A stretch of 64,000 bases of DNA from Microbacterium sp. MAH-37 (GTDB lineage Bacteria; Actinomycetota; Actinomycetes; Actinomycetales; Microbacteriaceae). The position numbers were made by a program, and so were the translations under genes. Under the pieces are notes generated by a model, which was not told the DNA's origin, made no database searches, and saw nothing but the letters and a program-made list of their open reading frames with translations. Shown piece after piece: positions 35,454-43,928 of the stretch; within the stretch, counting starts at the first letter, position 1; the number at the start of each line of letters is the position of its first letter. The stretch is from contig NZ_WSEN01000002.1 in assembly GCF_009758255.1 (NCBI RefSeq), forward strand, positions 186,606 to 250,605, read 5' to 3'.

Positions 35454-36580
35454 GGCAGCACCGCCTCGATCCGCGTGGGCCCGCCCACGGGGCTGTCCAC
35501 CTGCAGCCGGCCGCCCTGCGCGCGCACGCGCGAGGCGATGCCCGTGAGCCCCGGCCCTGAGGCATCCGCTCCGCCGATGCCGTCGTCGAGCACGGCGATC
35601 GTCAGCTCGTCGCCGTCGTCGCGCACCCAGATCTCGATGATGCTGCACTCGCCGTGCTTGATCGCATTCGTGACCGCCTCGCTCGCGACGAAGTACGCCG
35701 CGGTCTCCGCCGCCGGGTGCCGTGCGCCGGAGACCTCCGCGTCCAACCGGATCGGCAGGGGCGTGCGGTCGCGCAGGGCCTCGAGCGCGGCGAGCAGCCC
35801 ATCGCGGGCGAGCATCGCCGGATAGGTGCGCCACGCCACCGCCCGGAGGTCTTCCAGCACCAGGCGGGTCTCCGCCACGCCACGGCGCAGCAGATCGTCA
35901 CGCGCGGCGGCGTCCTCGGCGCGCTCAACCCGCGCGAGCAGGATCGACAGCGCCACCACGCGCTGCTGCACGCCGTCGTGGATGTCGCGCTCGATGCGCC
36001 GGCGTTCACCGTCGACGGCCGCGACAACGTCGTCGAGGGTGCTGGACAGACGCGTGATCTCGCGTTCCAGCTGCTCGGCACCGGGCCGCGCGAAGGACGA
36101 CCAGGCTCGTCGCTCGAGCCACAGGATGCCGCCGATCCCCGACGCGGCGAGGAACAGCATCACGATTCCCGGTAGGGCGAAGACGGCGACCGTCGACCAG
36201 GTGACGCGTCCGGGCGGCGCATCGAAGACGCTGACGCCGCTTCCGGTCGCGGCTGCGGTCACGACCTGCGCGACCGAGACGACGCCGATCACGAGCAGGG
36301 CGAGCACGCAGAGATTGAGGACTCCCAGCAGGAGCATGACCGCGTGCATCCCGAACAGGCGCCCGCCGCGTGGCAGCGACTCCCGTGGAGCGCCGTCGAT
36401 CCAGGACAGGCGCCGCGCCGTCCAGCGTGCGACCGTCGTGGCCGGATGTACCGGCGCCGCCAGCACCGCGAAGAGGACGGCGGGCAGCAGGGCGACGCCC
36501 CACAGCGCCCCCGCCGCGCCGCGGACGATCGCCCGCGGCAGCGGCGTGTCCGTCGAGGGCGGGGGAGCGGGGACGTCCAT
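35444..36580 (-). CDS. Sensor histidine kinase of the NarX/LiaS type
   Basis: This 378-residue membrane kinase has N-terminal hydrophobic segments (about 20-48, 78-108 and 128-155), a HisKA_3 dimerisation helix with phospho-accepting His201 in ERDIHDGVQQR, and a HATPase domain (about 285-375) with SEAVTNAIKHG (N-box) and LDDGIGGADASGPGLTGI (G-boxes). There is no large extracellular domain, so it probably senses a membrane or intramembrane signal. The ATG overlaps the dedA stop as TGATG, so DedA, kinase and regulator form one translationally coupled unit. Confidence 0.92.
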   Translation of the reverse strand: MDVPAPPPSTDTPLPRAIVRGAAGALWGVALLPAVLFAVLAAPVHPATTVARWTARRLSWIDGAPRESLPRGGRLFGMHAVMLLLGVLNLCVLALLVIGVVSVAQVVTAAATGSGVSVFDAPPGRVTWSTVAVFALPGIVMLFLAASGIGGILWLERRAWSSFARPGAEQLEREITRLSSTLDDVVAAVDGERRRIERDIHDGVQQRVVALSILLARVERAEDAAARDDLLRRGVAETRLVLEDLRAVAWRTYPAMLARDGLLAALEALRDRTPLPIRLDAEVSGARHPAAETAAYFVASEAVTNAIKHGECSIIEIWVRDDGDELTIAVLDDGIGGADASGPGLTGIASRVRAQGGRLQVDSPVGGPTRIEAVLPCA

Positions 36581-37215
36581 CACCCCATCCTGCCCTGAGC
36601 CCGCTCGCGCAGGCGCATCACCACGAACGCCGCCGCGGCGACACCGACGGCGGCGATGACGACGTACTGCCAGAGGTCGGCGTACTGCTCCACCAGGTGC
36701 CAGTTCGCGCCCAGGAAGTAGCCGGCCAGCACGAAGATCGAGTTCCAGATCGCGCTGCCACCAGCGGTCAGCAGCAGGAACCGCGGCAGCGGCATCCGCT
36801 CGATGCCTGCGGGGATGGAGATGAGGCTGCGCACGATCGGGACCATCCTCCCCAGGAAGACGGCCTTGCCACCGTGCCGGGCGAACCAGGCCTCGGCGCG
36901 GTCGACATCGGTGACCTTCATCAGCGGCATCCGGTCGACGATGCGGCGCAGCCGCTGCGGGCCGAGCCAGGCGCCGAGCCCGTAGAGCAGCAGTGCGCCG
37001 ATCACCGACCCGATCGTGGTCCAGAGCAGCACCTCCCAGAGGACCAGTGAGCCGCGGCGCGCGGTGAAGCCGGCGAGCGGCAGGATGATCTCGCTCGGAA
37101 TCGGCGGGAAGAGGTTCTCCAGTGCCACCGCGATCCCGGCTCCGACGCTGCCGAGGCGCTCCATCAGCGACATCGCCCATTCCGCGATCGTCCCGAGCTG
37201 TTCTGTGCTGTCCAT
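36580..37215 (-). CDS. DedA family membrane protein
   Basis: The 211-residue protein has the DedA/SNARE-associated fold. LENLFPPIPSEIILPLAGF (about 33-51) is the first re-entrant loop, and FLGRMVPIVRSLISIPAGI (about 123-141) the second, with the conserved Arg and Pro of the family. Two or three C-terminal membrane segments follow. DedA proteins flip or transport lipids, including undecaprenyl phosphate, and support membrane potential and resistance to cationic antimicrobials. The gene is coupled to a two-component system downstream that may monitor the envelope. ATGGAGAC precedes the ATG. Confidence 0.93.
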   Translation of the reverse strand: MDSTEQLGTIAEWAMSLMERLGSVGAGIAVALENLFPPIPSEIILPLAGFTARRGSLVLWEVLLWTTIGSVIGALLLYGLGAWLGPQRLRRIVDRMPLMKVTDVDRAEAWFARHGGKAVFLGRMVPIVRSLISIPAGIERMPLPRFLLLTAGGSAIWNSIFVLAGYFLGANWHLVEQYADLWQYVVIAAVGVAAAAFVVMRLRERAQGRMG

Positions 37216-37292
37216 GTCTCCATGCTGGACAGCCGCGCCGCCGGTGTCACTGCGGCCGACCGCACACCCGGTGCGGAAAACCGCAGTCCTCT

Positions 37293-37889
37293 TCAGCCCT
37301 CGGGGCTGAGTGCGGGAAGCAGCACACCGGCGATGCCGGAGGCGACCCGGCGCGAAGCGGGCACGTCGTCTCTGCCGTCGAATGCGGCCAGAAACCCCTG
37401 GTGGAACGCGGCGCCGACGAGCGTGCGCGCAGCGGCGGTGGTGTCGGCGTCGCGACGGATGCGGCCGGCCCTGCGCTCGGCCTCGAGGTATCGGCGCACC
37501 TCGGTCACAGCCTCGGCCGGGCCCTTGCCGTGCGCGGCCACGCCGTCGCGGTGCTGCGCGAGCAGCTCCGGCGTGCCGAACACCGACGCGGCGAGCGGGA
37601 ACGAGCGGGCGAAGAACGCCATCAGCTGCTCCACCAGGGTCATGATCGACTCGAAGAGATCCTCCGACCCGGTGGCGTCCGGATCGAATCGTACCCGCGG
37701 CGTGCGCTCCTCGAGCACGCACAGGAACAGGTGCTGCTTGTCGTCGAAGTTCTTGTAGAGCAGCGCCTCGGACAGCCCTGCGCGCTGCGCGATGAGCTTC
37801 GTCGTCGTGTTCGCGATGCCGCGCTCGCGCATGACGAGCAATGCGGCGTCGAGGAAGCGTTCGCGGGCGGGGGGAGCGGGTTCGGCCAT
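37293..37889 (-). CDS. TetR family regulator
   Basis: The 198-residue protein has a TetR helix-turn-helix (about 8-55: ANTTTKLIAQRAGLSEALLY then KNFDDKQHLF) and a helical ligand domain (about 70-190). It diverges from the NAD(P)-binding oxidoreductase at 37937 across 47 bp, with an operator GTGAGT-N8-ACTCAC in between. A -10 element TAGAAT (37901-37896) lies six bases upstream of its ATG on the minus strand, suggesting a leaderless mRNA and autorepression. Confidence 0.92.
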   Translation of the reverse strand: MAEPAPPARERFLDAALLVMRERGIANTTTKLIAQRAGLSEALLYKNFDDKQHLFLCVLEERTPRVRFDPDATGSEDLFESIMTLVEQLMAFFARSFPLAASVFGTPELLAQHRDGVAAHGKGPAEAVTEVRRYLEAERRAGRIRRDADTTAAARTLVGAAFHQGFLAAFDGRDDVPASRRVASGIAGVLLPALSPEG

Positions 37890-37895
37890 GGGGCT

Positions 37896-37921
37896 ATTCT
37901 AGTGAGTAAGTGTTCACTCAC
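37896..37921. promoter_or_regulatory. TetR operator and promoter between tetR and SDR genes
   Basis: GTGAGT (37902-37907) and ACTCAC (37916-37921) form an inverted repeat with an eight-base centre. It directly abuts TAGAAT (37901-37896, minus strand), the -10 element of the regulator gene. Confidence 0.65.
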
Positions 37922-37936
37922 CCTTAGGAGAATCGC

Positions 37937-38560
37937 ATGCGCGTCGTCATCATCGGAGCATCGGGCAGGTCCGGCCGGCGGGCCGTCGCCCACGCTCTCG
38001 CCGCCGGGCACGAGGTCGTCTCGGTCGTGCGCACACCGTCGTCCGCGCCGGAGTCGACGGAGGTCGCGCGAGCGGATGCCCGAGACGTCGACGCTCTCAC
38101 TGTCGCGATGACGGGCGCGGACGCCGTCATCTCCACGCTCGGCTTCGTCAAGGGCGACGCCGACGCGCGCATCCTGCGCGAGGGGATGGCGGCGACGCTC
38201 GAGGCGATGCACCGCACCGGCATCCGCCGCCTCATCGCGATCTCCGCCGGTGCGCCCTACGTCGCCGGCGACGATCCGCTCGCGCGGTTCGTCGCGAAGC
38301 CGATCCTGCAGCGCGTACTGCGCGCCAACAACGAGGACACGATGGCGATGGATGCCGCGATGGCGGCATCCGGACTCGACTGGACCAGCATCCGCCCCGG
38401 CCGTCTCGTGCAGGGGACAGGGGCCGTCGACTACCGTCGGCGCGTCGACCTCTCTGTGCGCTGGCACTACAGCACGACCTTCGACACGGTGGGCCGTGTC
38501 GCAGTCGACGCGCTGACGCATCCGGACTGGATCGGCCACGCGGTGTACATCACGGAGTAG
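37937..38560 (+). CDS. NAD(P)-binding oxidoreductase, NmrA/atypical SDR type
   Basis: The 207-residue protein starts with the Rossmann motif MRVVIIGASGRSGRRAVAHA (GASGRSG, an atypical SDR pattern) and continues with ARADARDVDALTVAMTGADAVIST and RRLIAISAGAPYVAG. There is no classical Tyr-x3-Lys active site, which fits NmrA-like or flavin-reductase-like members that bind NAD(P)H and have no known substrate. AGGAG precedes the ATG. The divergent TetR regulator probably represses it. Confidence 0.88.
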   Translation: MRVVIIGASGRSGRRAVAHALAAGHEVVSVVRTPSSAPESTEVARADARDVDALTVAMTGADAVISTLGFVKGDADARILREGMAATLEAMHRTGIRRLIAISAGAPYVAGDDPLARFVAKPILQRVLRANNEDTMAMDAAMAASGLDWTSIRPGRLVQGTGAVDYRRRVDLSVRWHYSTTFDTVGRVAVDALTHPDWIGHAVYITE

Positions 38561-38596
38561 CGTCGGAGGCGTCCTGTCCCTTCATGAGAGGCCGCC

Positions 38597-40321
38597 ATGA
38601 CCACCGTCGCCGAGAACATCGTCCAGAACCTGCGCGCGAACGGGGTGCAGCGCGTCTACGGCATCCCGGGGGACTCCCTCAACGGGTTCACCGACGCGCT
38701 CCGCAAAGACGGCACGATCCGCTGGGTGCATGTGCGCCATGAGGAGACCGCGGCCTTCGCGGCCGCCGCAGACGCCGCGCTGACCGGCGACCTCGCCGTC
38801 GTCGCCGGCTCGTGCGGGCCGGGCAACCTGCACCTGATCAACGGGCTCTACGACGCGAACCGCTCGCGGGTTCCGGTGCTCGCGATCGCCGCGCACATCC
38901 CGACCAGCGAGATCGGCACCGGCTACTTCCAGGAGACGCACCCGCAGGAGCTGTTCCGCGAATCCAGTGTCTACGTCGAGTACGTCGCCGACCCGAGCCA
39001 GATGCCCCGTGTGCTCGAGATCGCGATGCGCGCGGCGATCGAGCAGCGCGGCGTCGCGGTCATCGTCATCCCCGGCGACGTCGCCCTGGCGGATGCCCGT
39101 GACACGCGCACCACCGTGATCGAGCGCACCCGTCCGGTGATCGTGCCCGGGCCGGCCGAGCTCGAGAAGGCCGCGACGATCCTGAACGGATGCCACCGCG
39201 TCACGATCCTCGCCGGCGCGGGCGTCGAGGACGCCCACGACGAGGTGATCGCGCTCGCCGACCGGCTCGGCGCTCCGATCGTGCACGCTCTGCGCGGCAA
39301 GGAGTTCATCGAGTGGGGCAACCCCTACGACGTCGGAATGACGGGTCTGCTCGGCTTCGCCTCCGGCTACCGCGCGATGGATGCCGCAGACGCGCTGCTG
39401 CTGCTCGGCACCGACTTCCCGTACACGCAGTTCTATCCCGACGGCGTCACGACGATCCAGGTCGACATCCGCGGATCGCAGCTGGGTAAGCGGCATCCGC
39501 TCGATCTCGGGCTGGTGGGCGATGTGAAGGCCACCGCCGAGGCGCTCCTGCCGCGGCTGAAGCACAAGGACGACCGCGCGCACCTCGACGACGCCGTCGC
39601 GCACTATCGCAAGACGCGCGCGAAGCTCGACGAGCTCGCGGTGCCCTCGCGCGGCAAGGCGCCGATCCATCCGCAGTATCTCGCCAGCCTGCTGGACGAC
39701 GCGGCCTCCTCCGACGCGGTCTTCACCGCGGATGTCGGATCGCCGACGGTCTGGGCGGCGCGGTACTTCACCATGACCGAGAACCGCCGCCTGATCGGGT
39801 CGTTCAACCACGGCTCCATGGCGAACGCACTGCTGCACGGCATCGGCGCGCAGGTCGCATATCCCGACCGGCAGGTCGTCGCCCTCGCCGGCGACGGCGG
39901 GCTGTCGATGATGCTCGGCGAGCTGATCTCGCTCACGCAGAACAAGCTGCCCGTGAAGGTCATCGTCGTGAACAACTCGTCGCTGAACTTCGTCGAGCTC
40001 GAGATGAAGGCCGCCGGGTTCGTGACCTACGGCACCGACCTGCAGAACCCCGACTTCGCGGCGGTCGCGCGGGCTCTCGGCATCTTCGCCCGGCGCGTGG
40101 AGCGCTCAGAGGATCTGCTCGACGCGGTCGCCGAGGTGCTCGCGCACGACGGCCCTGCGCTGCTCGACGTGGTCACGGAGCGGCAGGAGCTGTCCATGCC
40201 GCCGGCGATCAAGGCGGACCAGGTCAAGGGCTTCGCACTGTACGCGCTGCGCACGGTGATGTCGGGTCGTGGTGACGAGCTGCTCGACCTCGCGAAGGCG
40301 AACTGGCGGCAGCTGTTCTAG
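38597..40321 (+). CDS. poxB: Thiamine pyrophosphate enzyme, pyruvate dehydrogenase (quinone) / pyruvate oxidase type
   Basis: This 574-residue enzyme has the three domains of the acetolactate synthase/pyruvate oxidase family. The N-terminal domain has RHEETAAFAAAADA with the activating glutamate (about 51). The central domain should bind FAD. The C-terminal domain has the TPP motif ALAGDGGLSMMLGEL ... NNSSLNF. The opening ENIVQNLRANGVQRVYGIPG and the C-terminal helix support PoxB over acetolactate synthase. PoxB decarboxylates pyruvate to acetate and CO2 and passes electrons to quinone at the membrane. The stop codon overlaps the stop of the convergent aquaporin gene at CTAG. Confidence 0.9.
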   Translation: MTTVAENIVQNLRANGVQRVYGIPGDSLNGFTDALRKDGTIRWVHVRHEETAAFAAAADAALTGDLAVVAGSCGPGNLHLINGLYDANRSRVPVLAIAAHIPTSEIGTGYFQETHPQELFRESSVYVEYVADPSQMPRVLEIAMRAAIEQRGVAVIVIPGDVALADARDTRTTVIERTRPVIVPGPAELEKAATILNGCHRVTILAGAGVEDAHDEVIALADRLGAPIVHALRGKEFIEWGNPYDVGMTGLLGFASGYRAMDAADALLLLGTDFPYTQFYPDGVTTIQVDIRGSQLGKRHPLDLGLVGDVKATAEALLPRLKHKDDRAHLDDAVAHYRKTRAKLDELAVPSRGKAPIHPQYLASLLDDAASSDAVFTADVGSPTVWAARYFTMTENRRLIGSFNHGSMANALLHGIGAQVAYPDRQVVALAGDGGLSMMLGELISLTQNKLPVKVIVVNNSSLNFVELEMKAAGFVTYGTDLQNPDFAAVARALGIFARRVERSEDLLDAVAEVLAHDGPALLDVVTERQELSMPPAIKADQVKGFALYALRTVMSGRGDELLDLAKANWRQLF

Positions 40322-41052
40322 CCGACCGGCTCCGGTTCGTGCACGAGCGGCACGTCGGTCCCCGGCGTGCGCGGATGCGGGAACAGCAGCACGGCGAGGC
40401 CGATGCCCACACCGGTGCCGATGAGCTGCGCGACCAGGAAGGGCAGGAACGACGCCGGGGCGATCCCGCCCGCGGAGTCGGTGATCAGACGGCCGACGAG
40501 CACAGCCGGGTTGGCGAACGCGGTCGAACTGGAGAACCAGAACGCCGCGCCGATGTACGCGCCGACGGCGGACGCGATCACCATGATGCTGCGCCCCGCC
40601 CGCACCAGGCCCACGATGAGCAGGACGAGTCCGGCGGTCGCGACGAGCTCGCCGAGCAGCACCGGTATCGTGGCCCGTTCCACGCTGCCGAGCCCGGCAG
40701 GCACCTCGAACATCACGTTCACGAGCAGCGCGCCGAGAACTGCGCCGATGACCTGGGCCAGTACGTAGGCGCCGAGCTCGACCGGGCGAAGCCCCTTGCC
40801 GCTGCCGCGCCGGCTCAGCACCGCGTCGGTCAGCGAGACCGCGGGGTTCAGGTGCCCGCCGGAGACAGGACCGAACAGCAGGATCAGCGCGCCGAGACCG
40901 AGCATGGTCGCGAGCGACCCCTCGAGCAGCCTCAGCCCGGCATCCGTCGAGAGCTTCTGGGCCGCCGCCGCCGAGCCGAGCGTGACCGCGGTCAGCAGCG
41001 CGGTGCCGAGAAGCTCGGCGCCGGCGCGCCGGAGCAGGGGGACAGGTTCCAT
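40318..41052 (-). CDS. MIP family aquaporin, AqpS-like
   Basis: The 244-residue channel has six membrane segments and two half-helix NPA motifs: GHLNPAVSLTDA (about 79-90) and TAFANPAVLVGR (about 189-200). The residue after the second NPA is valine, where water and glycerol channels have the arginine of the selectivity filter. The same Arg-to-Val change is known in Sinorhizobium AqpS, which passes methylarsenate, and in related channels of ars operons. FWFSSSTAFANPAV also matches that group. No arsenic genes lie next to it here. Its TAG stop is shared with the poxB stop through CTAG. Confidence 0.88.
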   Translation of the reverse strand: MEPVPLLRRAGAELLGTALLTAVTLGSAAAAQKLSTDAGLRLLEGSLATMLGLGALILLFGPVSGGHLNPAVSLTDAVLSRRGSGKGLRPVELGAYVLAQVIGAVLGALLVNVMFEVPAGLGSVERATIPVLLGELVATAGLVLLIVGLVRAGRSIMVIASAVGAYIGAAFWFSSSTAFANPAVLVGRLITDSAGGIAPASFLPFLVAQLIGTGVGIGLAVLLFPHPRTPGTDVPLVHEPEPVG

Positions 41053-41095
41053 AGAAGGATCATTCTGCCGTGTCCCCGGCCCCGGCTGCGCCTGG

Positions 41096-43894
41096 TCAGC
41101 CCTCCGCGATCGCGCGCGCCTCGGCGGCTTCGGCACTGCGCCCGAGGGCCGAGAGCACGTCGCCGAGTTCGAGCGCCGCGACCTGTCGCAGCGGAGGGAT
41201 CTCCGCAGCCCGGTCGATGGCGCTGCGGAACAGCGGCACGGCGTCGTCGCGCCGGCCGGCCTCGGTGAGCACACGGGCGGCGAACAGTTCGGACCCGCCG
41301 GCCGATCCGGCGTCTCCCAGCTCGGCGAACGCGTCCGCAGCGGTCAGCGCCGCTGCCGTCGCCTCGTCGATCCGGCCGAGTTCGGCGAACGCCCGACCGC
41401 GCGAATCGGTCACATCGGCGATCAGCCAGGCCGCGTCGTTCTCGGCTGCGATCCGTGCGACCTCGTCGAACAGTGCGAACGCCCGCTCGTCCTTCTGCGA
41501 TCCGTAGCCCTGACCGAGCTCGTGCAGCACCTGTGTGATCGCGCCGGCGGCCTCGGTGGGGCGCACCACGTCCGCCGCCTCCTCGAGCGTCTCGATCGCC
41601 TCGTCCATCTCGCCGAAGCGCGCCAGGATCCTGGCCTGCTCGAGCATCGCCATGGCCTGATCGGCGGGCTCCTCGGCCTCGGCGTGCAGGCCGGCCTGGT
41701 AGCCGAACGCGCCGACCGCCTGTCCGAATTCGCCGGAACCTGCGAGTGCACGCGCCAGCATGCCGACCGTGATCGCCCGCGACCCCGCAGGCGCCTCGGC
41801 GGCCTCCTCGCGCTGCAGCACGTCGCTGAGCAGCTCTGCTGCCTCCGCCGCGTCGCCGGCGGCGAGCATCGCCTTGGCCTGGCGGAACTCCACGCCCTCG
41901 CGGTCACCGCCGTGCTCGGCCACCAGCCGCGCCGCCAGCCGGTACCGGACCACGGCCTGCTCGGGGGAGCCGGCGTCCTCCCACAGGGCACCGCCGAGCA
42001 GCTGCGCGTTCGCCAGAGCGCGCTCGGCGCCCAGACCTGCGAGAAGGCCGGCGGCGCGATCGGCGTCTGCCGCGCCTGCGCCGAAGTCGCCGTCGCCGCC
42101 GCGCACACGGGCGCGCAGATCGAGCGCCCTGGCCCGGTGCCCGTTGTTCAGTCCCTCACCCTCGACCAGCTGGTCCAGCAGCTCGGCCGCCTCTGCGGTC
42201 CGCTCGGATCGCAGCAGCGCGACGGCGGCCGTCAGCACCGCGGTGGTGGCGAGACGGTCCTCACCGACGCCCTCGTAGATCCGCTGCGCCTGGGCGGCCA
42301 GCTCGAGGGCGGCAGGGTCGCCCGCTCCGGTGCGCGCGGACGCGAGGGTCAGGGCGAGATCGCCGCGCGGACGCTCCGGCAGCGAGGCGGCATCCGCCCA
42401 TTCCCGCTCCAGCGCGGCGATGTCCTCCGCCGTGCCGCGGCCGAAGATCGACAGGCCGAGGCGCTCCTCGAGCTCGGCCTGGTCATCCTGATCGGACGCG
42501 CGCAGCTCCGCGAGACGCGGAGCGAGCAGAGCGGATGCCTCGTCGAACTGCTCGAGCGAGACCAGAGCGCCGATACGCAGCCCCAGCATGCGGGCGCGCT
42601 TGGCGGGATCGGAGAGCCCGGCCGACTCGGCGCGGTCCGCGGCTGCGAGGGCATCCTGCTCGGAGCCGTAGCTGCCGATCGCCACCGCACGGTCGTACCA
42701 GCCGTCCGCATCCACCGGGGTGGCGTTCGCGGGCGCGGGAGCGAAGGCATCCGAGCGGATCGGCACGTCGTAGTGCTCGGCGGCCAGCGCCTGCATCCGG
42801 GCACGGCGCTGCGCGTGCCCGTCGGTGCCGTCGCGCTCGTCGAACGCAGTGCCGATGCGGTCCGCCGCCGCCCATGCCGCCGCCGCCAGCTGCTCCGCGG
42901 TCCAGACGCCGTCGTGCTCGCCGAAGAACGGCACCAGCGCCGCGGCATCCGCACCGCGCACCGGGGTGTCGCCGTGGCCCGCCGCCGTGACGCGGTCCAG
43001 CGCGAAGGCGATCGTGCTCAGGGCGGCGTGGTGCCCGTCGACGTTGAGCTGGTCGTGCGCGAGCCAGGGCAGGTGCCGCTCGATCATGGTCAGGGCGCGC
43101 GCCTCGTTGCCGGTCAGCGCGGCGAAGTCGATGTTGTTCGCGACGATCACGAGGTTGTCGGGGTTGTCCTTCGCGAGCCGGTAGCTGCGCAGGTGCGCGG
43201 CCTTCGCCTCCTCGAAGCGGCCGAGGTGCAGGTAGGGGATCAGGGCCCGCGAGAGCGCGTGCTCTGGTTCCTCGCCGCACGAGAAGCCGCCCTCGATCAT
43301 CTCCTCGACCAGACGGACCGCCTCCTCCTCGCGATCGGTCGCGGCGAAGAATCCGGCGATCTGGCTGCGGCTGCAGGCGTCGCAGTGGCTGTAGTCATCG
43401 CGCGGGGCAGCCTCCAGGCGCACGCGCAGCTCCTCGGCCTCGTCCATCCGTCCGGCATCCCAGGCGTCCTCGAAACGCGCGGTGAGCACACCGCTCATGC
43501 CGATGCCGGCGGCGCGGTAGTGCGCCTCCATGTCGTCCAGCACCGCGGCGATCTGCTCCTGCGAGAACGACGGCGAGGAGCGCAGCGAGGCGGCCATCCA
43601 CTTGAACTGCCACATCAGGTCGGCGCCGCCGTTCTCGATGTCGGCGGGGAAGCGCACCGGGTCGGCGTCGTGCCTGGCCAGGCACCAGGCGAACGAGTTC
43701 AGCATGACGTCGGTCGCGCCGCCCATGTTCGCGGATGCGGTCTGCCGCATCCGGGCGCGGTACTCGAGCTGCTCGTCGCCGATCTCGACCGCGAGTGCCA
43801 CGGCCTCCGCCGTGAGCGCCTGTTCCGCAGGACCCCAGGGGGTGCGGTCGATCTCCTCGAGCAGCTGCTCGAAACGCTGGGCAGGACGGGGCAT
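41096..43894 (-). CDS. Large tetratricopeptide-repeat protein paired with an Hsp90-like ATPase
   Basis: This 932-residue soluble protein is almost entirely helical with repeated TPR-like helix pairs, clearest in the second half (ERAL, EAAELL, AGDAAEAAELL, GSGEFGQAVGAF, RFGEMDEAIETLEEA, ELGRIDEATAAAL at about 34-40-residue steps from 590 to 925). The N-terminal 250 residues hold CxxC at Cys171-Cys174 (HCDACSRSQ) and a further cysteine at 206 (FSCGEEP), a possible zinc site also seen in a group of actinobacterial TPR proteins. There is no signal peptide or membrane segment. The gene starts 34 bases after the Hsp90-like gene, with AGAAGGAG before the ATG, so the two form an operon. A client-handling or co-chaperone role is an inference. 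Confidence 0.85.
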   Translation of the reverse strand: MPRPAQRFEQLLEEIDRTPWGPAEQALTAEAVALAVEIGDEQLEYRARMRQTASANMGGATDVMLNSFAWCLARHDADPVRFPADIENGGADLMWQFKWMAASLRSSPSFSQEQIAAVLDDMEAHYRAAGIGMSGVLTARFEDAWDAGRMDEAEELRVRLEAAPRDDYSHCDACSRSQIAGFFAATDREEEAVRLVEEMIEGGFSCGEEPEHALSRALIPYLHLGRFEEAKAAHLRSYRLAKDNPDNLVIVANNIDFAALTGNEARALTMIERHLPWLAHDQLNVDGHHAALSTIAFALDRVTAAGHGDTPVRGADAAALVPFFGEHDGVWTAEQLAAAAWAAADRIGTAFDERDGTDGHAQRRARMQALAAEHYDVPIRSDAFAPAPANATPVDADGWYDRAVAIGSYGSEQDALAAADRAESAGLSDPAKRARMLGLRIGALVSLEQFDEASALLAPRLAELRASDQDDQAELEERLGLSIFGRGTAEDIAALEREWADAASLPERPRGDLALTLASARTGAGDPAALELAAQAQRIYEGVGEDRLATTAVLTAAVALLRSERTAEAAELLDQLVEGEGLNNGHRARALDLRARVRGGDGDFGAGAADADRAAGLLAGLGAERALANAQLLGGALWEDAGSPEQAVVRYRLAARLVAEHGGDREGVEFRQAKAMLAAGDAAEAAELLSDVLQREEAAEAPAGSRAITVGMLARALAGSGEFGQAVGAFGYQAGLHAEAEEPADQAMAMLEQARILARFGEMDEAIETLEEAADVVRPTEAAGAITQVLHELGQGYGSQKDERAFALFDEVARIAAENDAAWLIADVTDSRGRAFAELGRIDEATAAALTAADAFAELGDAGSAGGSELFAARVLTEAGRRDDAVPLFRSAIDRAAEIPPLRQVAALELGDVLSALGRSAEAAEARAIAEG

Positions 43895-43928
43895 GGTGCT
43901 CCTTCTGGGTGCGGGGCGGCGCGCAGGG

